Assembly: GCA_040081075.1 (NCBI GenBank) | Contig: JBEBHJ010000009.1 | Coordinates: 1-64,000, forward strand | Direction of reading: 5' to 3' | DNA from: JANJUB01 sp040081075 | GTDB lineage: Bacteria; Armatimonadota; Fimbriimonadia; Fimbriimonadales; Fimbriimonadaceae | DNA length: 64,000 nucleotides | Part shown: positions 8,813 through 17,559 of the stretch, piece after piece | Numbering within the stretch: position 1 is the stretch's first letter | Layout: each line of letters begins with the position of its first letter | Translations under genes and position numbers: made by a program | The notes under the pieces: generated by a model | What the model was told of the DNA's origin: nothing | Seen by the model: the letters and a program-made list of their open reading frames with translations, nothing else | Databases searched by the model: none

Positions 8813-10159
8813 TTACTTCAGACTGAACGTAACAGAATGAGTTTGGCCATTAGAGAGCGTGGCGGTTACGCGGTATCTCTTCTTCGCTTGAAGGTGGCTC
8901 GTCCTCATATTGAAATGGTAAGTTTGGGTGTAGGAGTTGTAGTCGAACGTGACGCCCGGATCGCATGGTCCGGTGAAGAGTTCCTCGTTCACGGGCGACT
9001 CAACGGCGCCCAATTTCACAAGCGATACAATCGCTACGACATCGGGAACATTCACGCCATTACTATCCTTGAGTTTGAACTTTAGGGGAACGGTTGCGTT
9101 CCGTTTGAACACGCTTTCGGGAACAGCCGGATCATTGATGGGATTCAAGAATCCGATGAACTGATAGAGAAGCACTGGATTCCACACGACAGCTTCAGCC
9201 TGTCCGCTGGATGTTCCACCAAATGCGACACCCACAATGTTTCCATTATCATCCATCCCCAAAGCCTGGGCTCCGGTATAGCCAATCGGCAGGAATTGAT
9301 TGAGATCGACAACGCTTGCAGCAGTTCCAGACCAAACCAATGCGTGGCTAACGCCACCCGCATCGAGGCCATAACCCGCCTGTTTCGTTGATGAGACCCC
9401 TCTCACCGCGCTTTGTTGATAGCCGGCGGGATGAAGGTCAACAAATCCCGATGTGCCCCAGAACGCCGCGCGTTCTACACCGCCCAAAATTGCGAAGCCA
9501 CCGTGTGTGTTTCCGTCTGTTGCCGAAACTTGCGATACAGTGTATGCAGCGGGATGAATGTCGCTGGCGGAAACCGCCGAGCCGCTCCATATCGTCGCGT
9601 GGTTATCGCCGGTGATGTTAGACCAGCCACCTTGGGTTCCACCGGAAGTGCACAACACTGTTGCTGCCGACGCCCCTGATGGAGTGATGTCCTGAAAACT
9701 TGCGGCCGTTCCATTCCACACGATCGCTCGGGACCCAGAACCAAAATCGGCAAAGCCGACCTGTTCACTGCCACTGACACCCGTGCAAAAAGCCGACAAC
9801 GCACCCGCCGGAGTAAGGTCAACCGCCGAAGCGGCCGTTCCTGACCATAAAAGCGCTCGGATGGAAAAGCTGGAGTCCATTCCGAATCCAACTTGACTCG
9901 TGCCGCTGCAGCCCGTCGCTTGGGACAGGAAGAATCCACTTGGATGCAAATCCACTAGTGACGCCCCTGTGTTTTGCCAAATGCTGGCTCGGGACACGAA
10001 ACTTGTGTCAACACAGTAGCCCGCTTGACCAGTCCCGTCAATCGCCAGGCCGAATGATTGGTCATGGGCCACAGTGGGTAAGAGGGAACTAAAGGTGTAT
10101 TGAGCTAAGGACATCCCTGGCAAAAGCGAGACTGTCGCAAGAAGGAAAAGTTTTCGCAT
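8813..10159 (-). CDS. secreted repeat protein (HAF-like repeats) with C-terminal beta domain
   Basis: The ATG at 10159 is chosen because it is preceded by a GGAG ribosome site and starts a clean signal peptide (MRKLFLLATVSLLPGMSLAQ); upstream extension to 10246 lacks one. Residues about 45-330 hold six to seven imperfect repeats of 45-50 residues with the pattern G(F/Y)G...RA..W.GTAAS..DL.P.G, resembling extracellular HAF repeats and likely a beta-propeller. Residues about 335-448 form a distinct beta domain (NATVPLKFKLKDSNG...) seen as a C-terminal module in other exported proteins. There is no anchor or sorting signal. Exported; function unknown. Confidence 0.7.
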   Translation of the reverse strand: MRKLFLLATVSLLPGMSLAQYTFSSLLPTVAHDQSFGLAIDGTGQAGYCVDTSFVSRASIWQNTGASLVDLHPSGFFLSQATGCSGTSQVGFGMDSSFSIRALLWSGTAASAVDLTPAGALSAFCTGVSGSEQVGFADFGSGSRAIVWNGTAASFQDITPSGASAATVLCTSGGTQGGWSNITGDNHATIWSGSAVSASDIHPAAYTVSQVSATDGNTHGGFAILGGVERAAFWGTSGFVDLHPAGYQQSAVRGVSSTKQAGYGLDAGGVSHALVWSGTAASVVDLNQFLPIGYTGAQALGMDDNGNIVGVAFGGTSSGQAEAVVWNPVLLYQFIGFLNPINDPAVPESVFKRNATVPLKFKLKDSNGVNVPDVVAIVSLVKLGAVESPVNEELFTGPCDPGVTFDYNSYTQTYHFNMRTSHLQAKKRYRVTATLSNGQTHSVTFSLK

Positions 10160-10275
10160 ATTTGACTCCATCTGGACCGTTGCGCCCAATCGTTCCAGTG
10201 CCCCATTATACGCGTAGCTTGCGGAAAATCCAAGACTTTTCCACATAATTCAGAAATTGTCTCCTTTGAGTCAAA

Positions 10276-11517
10276 ATGCGATGGATGCAAGACGCTCGCA
10301 GGTTTTATGAAGATTACGGGATAGATGTAGATCATGTCATTCAAACTTGCATCAATGTTCCGATCTCAATTCATTGCTGGCAAGCAGATGATGTTGTCGG
10401 CTTAGAAGCCAAAAGTGATGCGTCGGATTCAGGCGGAATCCTGGCCACGGGTGGGCATCCGGGCCGAGCACGAAGCGGAGATGAGATACGCGCGGACTTG
10501 GAGTGGGTTTTGGATCGAGTACCAGGCTCGCATCGGCTGAACCTCCATGCAATGTATGCAGAGACGGGTGCTACCTCCGTCCCCAGGGATGAGTTGGAAC
10601 CCGACCACTTTTCTAACTGGATAGAATGGGCGGCGGGGCAACGATTGGGACTCGACTTCAATCCAACCTACTTCGCCCATCCTTATGCCAAAGAGGGTTT
10701 TACACTCTCCAGCCAGAATCGTGATATACAAGGCTTTTGGATTAGGCACGGCAAAGCTTGTCGCCGGATAGCCAAAGCCTTTGCCGAGGCTCAAAACTCT
10801 GACTGCGTGATCAATCATTGGATTCCGGACGGCGCGAAGGATAACCCGATTGACCGGTGGGCCCCCCGCGCGCGGCTAAGGTCAGCCCTCGATGAAGTTC
10901 TGTCCGTCCCGATCCCCGGTGTCGTTGATGCTGTTGAAAGCAAGCTGTTTGGTTTGGGATCAGAAGACTACGTAGTTGGTTCGTTTGAATTTTACGCCCA
11001 GTACGCCAGCCAATCCAACGCCCTTCTTTGCCTTGATATGGGACACTTTCACCCCACGGAAACGATCCACGACAAGCTCTCGGCGCTGCTGCAGTTTCAA
11101 GATGACTTGTTGTTACACGTGAGCCGCCCGATGCGTTGGGATAGCGATCACGTAGTTCTGTTTGACGACAATTTGCGGGCCGTTTTTGCCGAGTTGAATC
11201 GAGGTGCTTCGTTGAACCGTGTGAAGATTGCCCTTGATTTCTTTGATGCGAGCATAAACCGAGTTGCCGCTTACGTAATCGGCATTCGCGCAACTCGAAA
11301 GGCGATGCTTGCGGCGTTGTTAGAGCCCGTTTCGCAACTGAAGCAACTTGAGCTTGAGGGGAGGTTCGCGGAGAAACTGGCCCTGTTAGAGGAAACAAAA
11401 ACATTGCCTTTTGGAGCGGCGTGGAATGAGCTTTGTGATCGCGCAGGCGTGGCGGGTGCGGAGTGGATCCAAGATATCCAAGCATACGAAGCCAATATTG
11501 GCGGAACACGAGGTTAA
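10276..11517 (+). CDS. rhaA: L-rhamnose isomerase
   Basis: This enzyme converts L-rhamnose to L-rhamnulose. Family landmarks appear in order: IPISIHCWQ-like start (VPISIHCWQADDVVGLE), LNLHAMYAETG, GLDFNPTYFAHPYAKEGF, HWIPDGAKDNPIDR, VESKLFGLGSEDYVVGS, and CLDMGHFHPTETIHDK with the metal-binding Asp and His. The length of 413 is close to E. coli RhaA (419). ATG codons at 10276 and 10285 are both possible. No rhamnulokinase, aldolase or rhamnose regulator is nearby, so the rest of the pathway must be elsewhere. It is divergent from the secreted repeat protein. Confidence 0.9.
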   Translation: MRWMQDARRFYEDYGIDVDHVIQTCINVPISIHCWQADDVVGLEAKSDASDSGGILATGGHPGRARSGDEIRADLEWVLDRVPGSHRLNLHAMYAETGATSVPRDELEPDHFSNWIEWAAGQRLGLDFNPTYFAHPYAKEGFTLSSQNRDIQGFWIRHGKACRRIAKAFAEAQNSDCVINHWIPDGAKDNPIDRWAPRARLRSALDEVLSVPIPGVVDAVESKLFGLGSEDYVVGSFEFYAQYASQSNALLCLDMGHFHPTETIHDKLSALLQFQDDLLLHVSRPMRWDSDHVVLFDDNLRAVFAELNRGASLNRVKIALDFFDASINRVAAYVIGIRATRKAMLAALLEPVSQLKQLELEGRFAEKLALLEETKTLPFGAAWNELCDRAGVAGAEWIQDIQAYEANIGGTRG

Positions 11518-11525
11518 CTTTGACC

Positions 11526-12149
11526 ATGTTTGAAGTTCTTGATCTGGGCCGATTGGGTTATCGCGATGCCTGGGATCGACAACTTCAGATTGCGGAGGGA
11601 GTGAGTCAGGGCGGCCCCGATACCTTGGTTTTCGTCGAACATCCACCTGTTCTCACCCTTGGGGCAAGCTTTCACGAGGAGAACTTGTTGAAATCGAGGG
11701 AAGAGATAGGGGCCCTTGGGATTGAACTAATCTCAACAGACCGCGGGGGAGACGTGACTTTCCACGGGCCGGGACAGATCGTTGCCTATCCCATTTTTGA
11801 TTTAGGTCGGCACGGGAAAGACCTGCACAAATGGCTGCGCAATCTTGAAGAGGTGTTGATTCAAACCTTACAAACTTTCGGAGTTCAGGGGCGGCGGTTT
11901 GCACCTCACACGGGAGTTTGGGTGGAGGATCGTAAGGTTGCGGCAATCGGGATCAAAGTAAAACGTTGGGTCTCAATCCACGGAATCGCTTTGAACTGTA
12001 ACAACGACTTGAAGCCGTTTGAGTTGATCGTTCCCTGCGGTATCCAAGGTTATGGGGTAACCAGTCTCACCCTCGAAACGGGTCGAGATGTGAGCGTGCA
12101 AGAAGGTCGATCGGCTTTGACTCGCAGTTTCGAGCTTCTATTCAGGTGA
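11526..12149 (+). CDS. lipB: octanoyl-[ACP]:protein N-octanoyltransferase
   Basis: LipB transfers octanoate from ACP to lipoyl domains, the first step of lipoate assembly. Visible motifs are EHPPVLTLG, the TDRGGDVTFHGPGQIVAYP core with the substrate pocket, the RKVAAIGIK segment holding the catalytic Lys, and VPCGI with the catalytic Cys. The 207-residue length is standard. The start at 11526 follows the rhaA stop by 8 bp; a longer in-frame version from 11463 would intrude into rhaA and precedes the conserved start. Its 3' end overlaps the convergent nnr gene by 12 bp. Confidence 0.93.
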   Translation: MFEVLDLGRLGYRDAWDRQLQIAEGVSQGGPDTLVFVEHPPVLTLGASFHEENLLKSREEIGALGIELISTDRGGDVTFHGPGQIVAYPIFDLGRHGKDLHKWLRNLEEVLIQTLQTFGVQGRRFAPHTGVWVEDRKVAAIGIKVKRWVSIHGIALNCNNDLKPFELIVPCGIQGYGVTSLTLETGRDVSVQEGRSALTRSFELLFR

Positions 12150-13619
12150 CATGTTTCGTGCACCGACAAGCGCATCAGCCACTTCCATTGCCGTAAATCC
12201 AACGCTTCCAATCTTATCACGGCAAGCATCCCCCGCCTTTGCGTGCCAGAAAACACCCAACTTTGCCGCATCCGAACAACTCAAGCCTTGCGCCAATAAC
12301 GTGCCAATGACCCCCGAAAGCACATCTCCCATTCCCGCGGTCGCCATGCCTGAATTGCCGCACGTGTTAACCGCCACAGCCTCGCCGTGGGTAGCAATCA
12401 AAGTGTACGCTCCCTTTAGCACGATCACGTTGTTAAACTTAGCCGCAGCCTTCTTGGCCAAGCCAAATCGAGTATCAGACTCACCGGGCATGAGCCGAGC
12501 CATTTCGCCAGGATGGGGGGTGAGGACGCATTTGGCGGTCGGAAGGGGAACGCCCGATGCCACTAGGTTAAGCGCGTCAGCATCAACCACGCAAGGCAAG
12601 TCCCAATCCGCCCAAAGATCACGCAGGAGAGCTTCGGCGTGGGGATCGGTCGAAAGGCCGGGACCAAATATCGCTGCGTCATACCGATCAAGCCGCGACC
12701 TAATCAAGTCGGCGGATTGGCCCATTAAAGTGGCTTCGGGACAGTGAGCCGCAACCGCCGCCAACACCGATTCGATGGAGGCCACGGTAACTAGGCCTAT
12801 TCCTGCTCTCAAAGCCGCTCGCGCTGCTAAAACCGCCGCCCCCCGCATATCGCTGCTTCCCGCGATAATGATGAGCGACCCGTTGCTTCCTTTATGGCTC
12901 GCAACGGCACGCTTCGGTAGCAAGTGTGCGACCTCGGTGAGAAGCTCGGCATCGGTTGGCTCGGCTAGCAAGTCTTGCGGGAATCCGATATCTGCAACAC
13001 TCCAAACGCCCGTCATCTCTTGCCCTTGGCCCTGAAAGAGGAATGGGTTTGGAAGCCCAAACGTAACCGTTTCGCTCGCATTGATGCAGATTCCAAGCGG
13101 TTCGCCGGTATCACAAGCTAGACCACTCGGAATATCAACGCATACGATTTCGGCAACGGACCGATTCATGGCTTCAATCAAGGTCTTGTAAGGCTCCCGG
13201 ACAAGTCCGTCGGCTCCGGTCCCAAGCAGCGCGTCAACGATAAGATCCTGATTTAGATATTCGTCAAGCGTTTCAAAAAATCCGGGACGATCACAGAAGA
13301 TCGGCTCGACACCAACTCGCCGAAGTCGCTTGAGTTGATTTGCCGCAGCATCGTTCAATTCGAGTTCCGATGCTCCAACCAAGCACGTCACCGCATATCC
13401 GGCTTGCCGAGCGAGGCGTGCCACGACGAACCCGTCGGCGCCGTTTTTGCCCTTTCCACAAACAACTGCGAGGCGCCTCCCTATCGGAATCCACTCGCAA
13501 ACTACGTTGAATACGGACTGCCCGGCGGCCTCCATCAGGTCCGATTGTGCGATTCCGAATTCTGATTGGGCGAGCCGATCGATCTCTTGGCACCGAGATT
13601 TGGTGGCGATCCACATCAT
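12138..13619 (-). CDS. nnr: bifunctional NAD(P)HX epimerase / ADP-dependent dehydratase
   Basis: This repairs hydrated NAD(P)H. The N-terminal half (about 1-215) is the YjeF_N/NnrE epimerase domain with VVCGKGKNGADGFVVARLA. The C-terminal half (about 225-490) is the NnrD ribokinase-like dehydratase with GSNGSLIIIAGSSDMRGAA, LTPHPGEMARL and the GNSGMATAGMGDVLSGVIG nucleotide and catalytic loop. Length 493 is typical of the fused form. The start ATG shares one base with the phosphomannomutase stop (TAATG), so the pair is co-transcribed. Confidence 0.94.
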   Translation of the reverse strand: MMWIATKSRCQEIDRLAQSEFGIAQSDLMEAAGQSVFNVVCEWIPIGRRLAVVCGKGKNGADGFVVARLARQAGYAVTCLVGASELELNDAAANQLKRLRRVGVEPIFCDRPGFFETLDEYLNQDLIVDALLGTGADGLVREPYKTLIEAMNRSVAEIVCVDIPSGLACDTGEPLGICINASETVTFGLPNPFLFQGQGQEMTGVWSVADIGFPQDLLAEPTDAELLTEVAHLLPKRAVASHKGSNGSLIIIAGSSDMRGAAVLAARAALRAGIGLVTVASIESVLAAVAAHCPEATLMGQSADLIRSRLDRYDAAIFGPGLSTDPHAEALLRDLWADWDLPCVVDADALNLVASGVPLPTAKCVLTPHPGEMARLMPGESDTRFGLAKKAAAKFNNVIVLKGAYTLIATHGEAVAVNTCGNSGMATAGMGDVLSGVIGTLLAQGLSCSDAAKLGVFWHAKAGDACRDKIGSVGFTAMEVADALVGARNMSPE

Positions 13620-14971
13620 TAAGCCCGAATAAGCGCGAGCAATTCCGCGGTCTTCTGCTTCATGAGGTTTTCGTCTCCGCGCGATTCCACATTCAGCCTA
13701 ATCACAGGTTCGGTGTTTGATCCCCGCAAATTGAATCGCCAGTTTGAAAAACTGATCGAAAGACCATCGATACGGTCAATTTCTCCGCCGGGGTAGGCCT
13801 GTTCGACTCTGGCCAACGTGGAACTGACGTCCGCCACGGTAGAGTTCACTTCTCCCGAGCACGGGTAATTGCTTACCATTTCCGAGACCAAATCACCGAG
13901 GGAACGGCCAGTTTTCGATACAAGTCGAGCGATCAGGAGGAACGGGATCATGCCGCTGTCGCAATACCAATGATCCTTGAAATAGTGATGGGCGCTCATC
14001 TCGCCGCCGTAAGTTGCGTCTTCGGCTCGCATTTTTTCCTTTATAAAAGCGTGCCCGCTTTTGCATACAACCGCTCGACCACCACAATGATTGACTATAT
14101 CCAGCGTGTTCCACATCAACCGTGGGTCATAGATAATCGTGTGGTTCGGGTCAACCGCCAAGATCGCTTGGGCCAATAACCCGACGATGTAATAGCCCTC
14201 GATGAAGTTGCCCTTTTCGTCGAAGAAGAAACAGCGGTCATAGTCTCCATCCCAAGCGACGCCAAAATCGAAACCGCCTTCTTTAAGGCGCGCCTCCGTC
14301 ATTTCCCTCGATTCTTCTAAGATGGGGTTGGGCACGCCATTGGGGAAGTTTCCGTCCGCCTCCCACCTCATTCGTTCAATATTCAGAGGAAGAGTTGCAC
14401 ACAATTTATCCATCGCCAAGCCGGCAGCGCCGTTGCCAGGATCAGCCAAGATATTGAGCGGCTTAAGCTCATCGGCAGACACGATGCCAAGCAAGTGCTT
14501 AACGAAATCGGCATAGCAGTCTTTGCTTTCGACCGTTCCTTGCCCGGTTGGGGCCTCTGGCGAAGCTAAAAGGGCCGAAGTGTGTTCTTCAATGGCCAAG
14601 AGTCCGGTGTCGCTTGAGATGGGCCGGCTTTCAGCACGCACCATCTTCATGCCGTTGTACTGCGGGGGGTTATGGCTCGCAGTGATCATGATTCCGCCGT
14701 CGTAGCCATAAGCAGCCGTGGCGAAGTAGACCATCTCGGTGCCAATGAGGCCCAGTTGGATGACGTTCGCTCCAGCGTCGTTTAGCCCTCGACTTAAAGA
14801 TGCGCAAAGTTCGGGGCCAGAGAGCCGAATGTCGTAACCTACGCAAACGACTTTCGCGCCGGTTTGCTCCACAAACGCCCGCCCGATCGCATATGCAATC
14901 TCTGGATTGAGCTCATCCGGTACAACGCCGCGAACGTCGTAAGCCTTAAAACAAGGGAGAAACTTACCCAT
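13619..14971 (-). CDS. phosphomannomutase/phosphoglucomutase
   Basis: This alpha-D-phosphohexomutase interconverts hexose 1- and 6-phosphates for surface-polysaccharide precursors. All four family motifs are present: the catalytic phosphoserine loop TASHNPPQYNGMK, the metal-binding DGDYDRCFFFDEKG, the sugar-specificity loop GGEMSAHHYF (GEMSAHH form, as in PMM/PGM enzymes), and the phosphate-binding RGSNTEPVIRLNVES. Length 450 is usual. It heads the - strand pair with nnr. The protein most resembles AlgC/ManB-type enzymes, but sequence alone does not tell mannose from glucose preference. Confidence 0.9.
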   Translation of the reverse strand: MGKFLPCFKAYDVRGVVPDELNPEIAYAIGRAFVEQTGAKVVCVGYDIRLSGPELCASLSRGLNDAGANVIQLGLIGTEMVYFATAAYGYDGGIMITASHNPPQYNGMKMVRAESRPISSDTGLLAIEEHTSALLASPEAPTGQGTVESKDCYADFVKHLLGIVSADELKPLNILADPGNGAAGLAMDKLCATLPLNIERMRWEADGNFPNGVPNPILEESREMTEARLKEGGFDFGVAWDGDYDRCFFFDEKGNFIEGYYIVGLLAQAILAVDPNHTIIYDPRLMWNTLDIVNHCGGRAVVCKSGHAFIKEKMRAEDATYGGEMSAHHYFKDHWYCDSGMIPFLLIARLVSKTGRSLGDLVSEMVSNYPCSGEVNSTVADVSSTLARVEQAYPGGEIDRIDGLSISFSNWRFNLRGSNTEPVIRLNVESRGDENLMKQKTAELLALIRA

Positions 14972-15027
14972 AACCTAACCACCAAGTTACCCGTCTGCTG
15001 GGTCTCACTGCCGAGTAAACTGGCGGT

Positions 15028-15414
15028 ATGACGCCCGTGATTGACATGATTGGCCTCGTCGCCTCTGATATGAAGGCGACCGCCGCCTTTTACCGCTTGC
15101 TCGGATTGGATTTCCCAACGGGAGAAGAGGGGCCCTATATTGAAGTGGAAACGAGGGGTGGAATGAGAGTCTCCATCAACGATCTGAGCATGATTCTCTC
15201 AATGGAGCCAGATTGGGTGCAACCAGTCGGCCAGAGAATTGGCCTGGCGTTCTTATGCGACGATCCCGCTGGAGTTGATGCCAAATACGCCGAGATTATT
15301 GAAGCAGGTTACGCCTCTCACAAAGAACCTTGGGATGCATTCTGGGGACAGCGCTACGCCCAAGTGATCGATCCCGACGGGAACATCGTAGATCTATTTG
15401 CACCGCTTGGGTAG
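15028..15414 (+). CDS. VOC (glyoxalase/bleomycin-resistance fold) family protein
   Basis: This 128-residue protein has a single vicinal-oxygen-chelate fold built of two beta-alpha-beta-beta-beta modules: MIGLVASDMKATAAFYRLLGLDFP at the start and YAQVIDPDGNIVDLFAPLG at the end, the latter with the conserved D-P-D-G-N-x-x-D/E metal-site strand. The substrate is unknown; such single-domain members include lyases, dioxygenases and antibiotic-binding proteins. It is transcribed alone, divergent from the phosphomannomutase. Confidence 0.85.
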   Translation: MTPVIDMIGLVASDMKATAAFYRLLGLDFPTGEEGPYIEVETRGGMRVSINDLSMILSMEPDWVQPVGQRIGLAFLCDDPAGVDAKYAEIIEAGYASHKEPWDAFWGQRYAQVIDPDGNIVDLFAPLG

Positions 15415-15502
15415 GTGCGTTCGGGGTTGATTCGTTAAAATTGCCGTAGCCGCGGGATGTTTGTTCCCGTGGCATATTGGAAGCAGGGAGTTCGGTTACG
15501 AT

Positions 15503-15528
15503 ACCCTCGCCCTTCCGAGGGAGAGGGT
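15503..15528. repeat. REP-like interspersed palindrome
   Basis: Arms of 11 nt (15503-15513, ACCCTCGCCCT; 15518-15528, AGGGAGAGGGT) pair with one mismatch around a TCCG tetraloop. The flanking text reads GGTCGGCGATG... then CGGGGTGAGG, which fits the GAGAGGGT...GGGGTGAGG style of intergenic repeat found scattered in many genomes. It lies in the 250-bp spacer between the VOC gene and the convergent membrane-protein gene (15415-15664), where I see no gene. No second copy occurs in this window. Confidence 0.55.
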
Positions 15529-15604
15529 CGGCGATGTTCGTGCGGCGGGGTGAGGTTCTATATGTAAGTTGTGGGCTCGTTGTGAGTTCGTTGAAGGGTT
15601 TGGG

Positions 15605-15636
15605 GGAAGTTCGGAAGCTCGGACCGAACTTCCGAA
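15605..15636. terminator. stem-loop, possible bidirectional terminator
   Basis: GGAAGTTCGG (15605-15614) and CCGAACTTCC (15624-15633) form a perfect 10-bp stem with a 9-nt loop. An overlapping alternative pairs TTCGGAAG (15610-15617) with CTTCCGAA (15629-15636). It sits between two convergent genes, 28 bp past the - strand stop. There is no T-tract on either side, so an intrinsic terminator is only a guess. Confidence 0.45.
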
Positions 15637-15664
15637 AGCAAAGCCACCGAACACGAAGCCCCAA

Positions 15665-16123
15665 CTAAACCCGATAATGCTTTCGAGGAACCAGAAGGGC
15701 CGTGAGGGTCCACGCTACCAGCACCCATCCTAAAGGAATCGCCCATCCCATTGCCGGTGAGTACTCCAGTTGGGCGTTCGTGCCCTGACCGGCCATCCCG
15801 ACCACTTGACCCATCCGCAAGAGCAAGAAGACGGCTCCAATCATGGCCCCCGTCACAAACGCAGTCGCGCCCGGAATGCCGCCAAACCGAGCGAGAATAA
15901 CCCCAACCACTGCCGTTGGAATCAGGCTCATCATCGTGGCCCTCATCAAGTTCGCCTGAATGTGCAAATCATACACCACAAAGAAGGGCCAAAGTTGAAC
16001 AAAGAACAAAATGATCGAAGCCACGCTGAAGAACATGAAGCCGCGAAAAAGCGACATATCCGGGTCCGCTTCTCGAACCGGATTCACGATTTTCTCATCC
16101 GTGGAAATGGGATCAAATGCCAC
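15665..16123 (-). CDS. small four-helix membrane protein of unknown function
   Basis: This 152-residue protein has four hydrophobic segments: about 25-47 (FRGFMFFSVASIILFFVQLW region), 55-80, 83-103 and 125-147 (WAIPLGWVLVAWTLTALLV). A short polar N-terminus (MAFDPISTDEKIVNPVREADPD) likely stays in the cytoplasm. I do not recognise a family. It is divergent from the M42 peptidase gene, whose start is set at 16198 so that the two do not overlap. No operon partners. Confidence 0.65.
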   Translation of the reverse strand: MAFDPISTDEKIVNPVREADPDMSLFRGFMFFSVASIILFFVQLWPFFVVYDLHIQANLMRATMMSLIPTAVVGVILARFGGIPGATAFVTGAMIGAVFLLLRMGQVVGMAGQGTNAQLEYSPAMGWAIPLGWVLVAWTLTALLVPRKHYRV

Positions 16124-16197
16124 TACGTTCTATTGTGATCCATATTTTAGAGGGTGAACGCTTAGAGGGTCCAAAGAACTGGGTAAAACTAAGCCGC

Positions 16198-17277
16198 ATG
16201 CGCGCAGAATCCCTTGCCTTTTTTAAAGAAATCGTCAACACGCCCTCCCCGTCTGGCTTTGAGGAGCGGGCCGCTGAGGTTTATCGGCAGTACACCAAGG
16301 GGTTTGCCGATAAGATTCACACCGATGTCCACGGCAACGTGTGGTCTATCCTAAATCCCGAAGCCGAGCATCGGATCATGCTAGCGGGGCACATGGATGA
16401 GATTGGCTTCATTGTTCACTATATTGATGATCAGGGCATGCTTTACTTCAGCACCATCGGTGGTCACGATAGCGCCATCATCGTGGGGCAACGCGTTTGG
16501 GTTCACGGCAAGGAGAAAGTTGCCGGTGTAATCGGGCGAAAGGCCATTCACCTGCTTGAAGATGAAGAGCGAAAGAAGAAGCCTGAAGTTAAGGATTATT
16601 GGATTGATATTGGAGCCGCCAATCGAGCCGAAGCGGAAGCCCTCATCTCCTTGGGTGACTGCGCCACGTACCAATGGGAATACCAAGAGCTCCTTGGTGA
16701 TCGGGCCGTCGCGCGCGGTTTTGACAACAAAATGGGCTCATTCATTGTGGCGGAATGTTTGCGATTGCTCAAGGAAGAGGGCGGCCTTGACCCCAATGTC
16801 GGGGTCTATGCGGTCGCAACCGTCCAAGAGGAGATAGGCCTTCGCGGAGCTCGTACGTCGGCTTTTGGCATCGCCGCTCAGAGCGGAATTGCGGTTGATG
16901 TGAATCACGCTATTGACTATCCTGGGCTCGCCAAATCGCGCTACGGACAGCTTGATGTTGGAAAAGGGCCTAGTGTTATGCGTGGTGCCAACGCCAACCC
17001 CGTCGTGTTCAAAATGATTTGCGACGCCGGCCGAGAGGATCAGATTCCGTTCCAAGTTGACGTTGCCGCTGGTGGAACCGGAACCGATGGCAATGCAATG
17101 CAGCTGAACCGCGACGGAATGGCGGTCGGAATCATGGGCGTAGCACTGCGCTACATGCACACGCCCTGCGAGTTGCTTTCGCTAGTTGATGTAGAGGATT
17201 GCGCCAGGCTCATGGCCGCTTACTGCCGTCGGGTTACTCCGACAACGGATTTCACGCCAAGGCTTGGTGCTTACTAG
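16198..17277 (+). CDS. M42 family metallopeptidase (aminopeptidase, PepA/FrvX-like)
   Basis: This is a cytosolic di-metal aminopeptidase that usually forms dodecameric tetrahedra. The metal ligands can be seen in order: AGHMDEIGF (His and Asp), GFDNKMGS (bridging Asp), VQEEIGLRGA (catalytic Glu pair), AVDVNHAIDYPG (Asp) and YMHTPCE (His). The PA-like cap domain lies between residues about 70 and 165. The ATG at 16198 (MRAESLAFFKEIVNTPSPSG) matches the family start; the longer frame from 16117 would overlap the divergent gene. Acylphosphatase follows 6 bp later. Confidence 0.92.
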   Translation: MRAESLAFFKEIVNTPSPSGFEERAAEVYRQYTKGFADKIHTDVHGNVWSILNPEAEHRIMLAGHMDEIGFIVHYIDDQGMLYFSTIGGHDSAIIVGQRVWVHGKEKVAGVIGRKAIHLLEDEERKKKPEVKDYWIDIGAANRAEAEALISLGDCATYQWEYQELLGDRAVARGFDNKMGSFIVAECLRLLKEEGGLDPNVGVYAVATVQEEIGLRGARTSAFGIAAQSGIAVDVNHAIDYPGLAKSRYGQLDVGKGPSVMRGANANPVVFKMICDAGREDQIPFQVDVAAGGTGTDGNAMQLNRDGMAVGIMGVALRYMHTPCELLSLVDVEDCARLMAAYCRRVTPTTDFTPRLGAY

Positions 17278-17283
17278 CGACCC

Positions 17284-17559
17284 ATGATCACGATTCTCGT
17301 TGAGATGAAAGGAAAAGTCCAAGGAGTGGGCTTTCGCGCCTTTATTGAGCGGAGCGCGCGTATTTTTCGAATCACCGGCGAAGTTTGGAATTGCTCTGAT
17401 GGTTCGGTGAAAGCCTACGTTCAACATGCAGATTCCGCTCATATTGACGCGTTCATAAAGTTAATCCAAGATGGCCCTGCCGAAGTGGAGAGTATCAAGC
17501 TAGAGCCCATAACTGTATCTCCGACTTACGAAACGTTTAAGATCGCCCCAACTCGATAA
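17284..17559 (+). CDS. acyP: acylphosphatase
   Basis: This 91-residue single-domain enzyme hydrolyses acyl phosphates. The signature KVQGVGFRAFIERSA carries the phosphate loop and catalytic Arg, and VWNCSDGSVKAYVQ carries the catalytic Asn in its usual place. Length and fold are standard. It is close behind the M42 peptidase on the same strand, and its last 23 bp overlap the 3' end of the convergent lpxB. Confidence 0.93.
   Translation: MITILVEMKGKVQGVGFRAFIERSARIFRITGEVWNCSDGSVKAYVQHADSAHIDAFIKLIQDGPAEVESIKLEPITVSPTYETFKIAPTR

Noticed and set aside
10811..11527. - strand ORF of 238 codons antisense to rhaA
   Set aside because: Arg/Ser/Pro-rich composition without domain motifs; shadow of rhaA.
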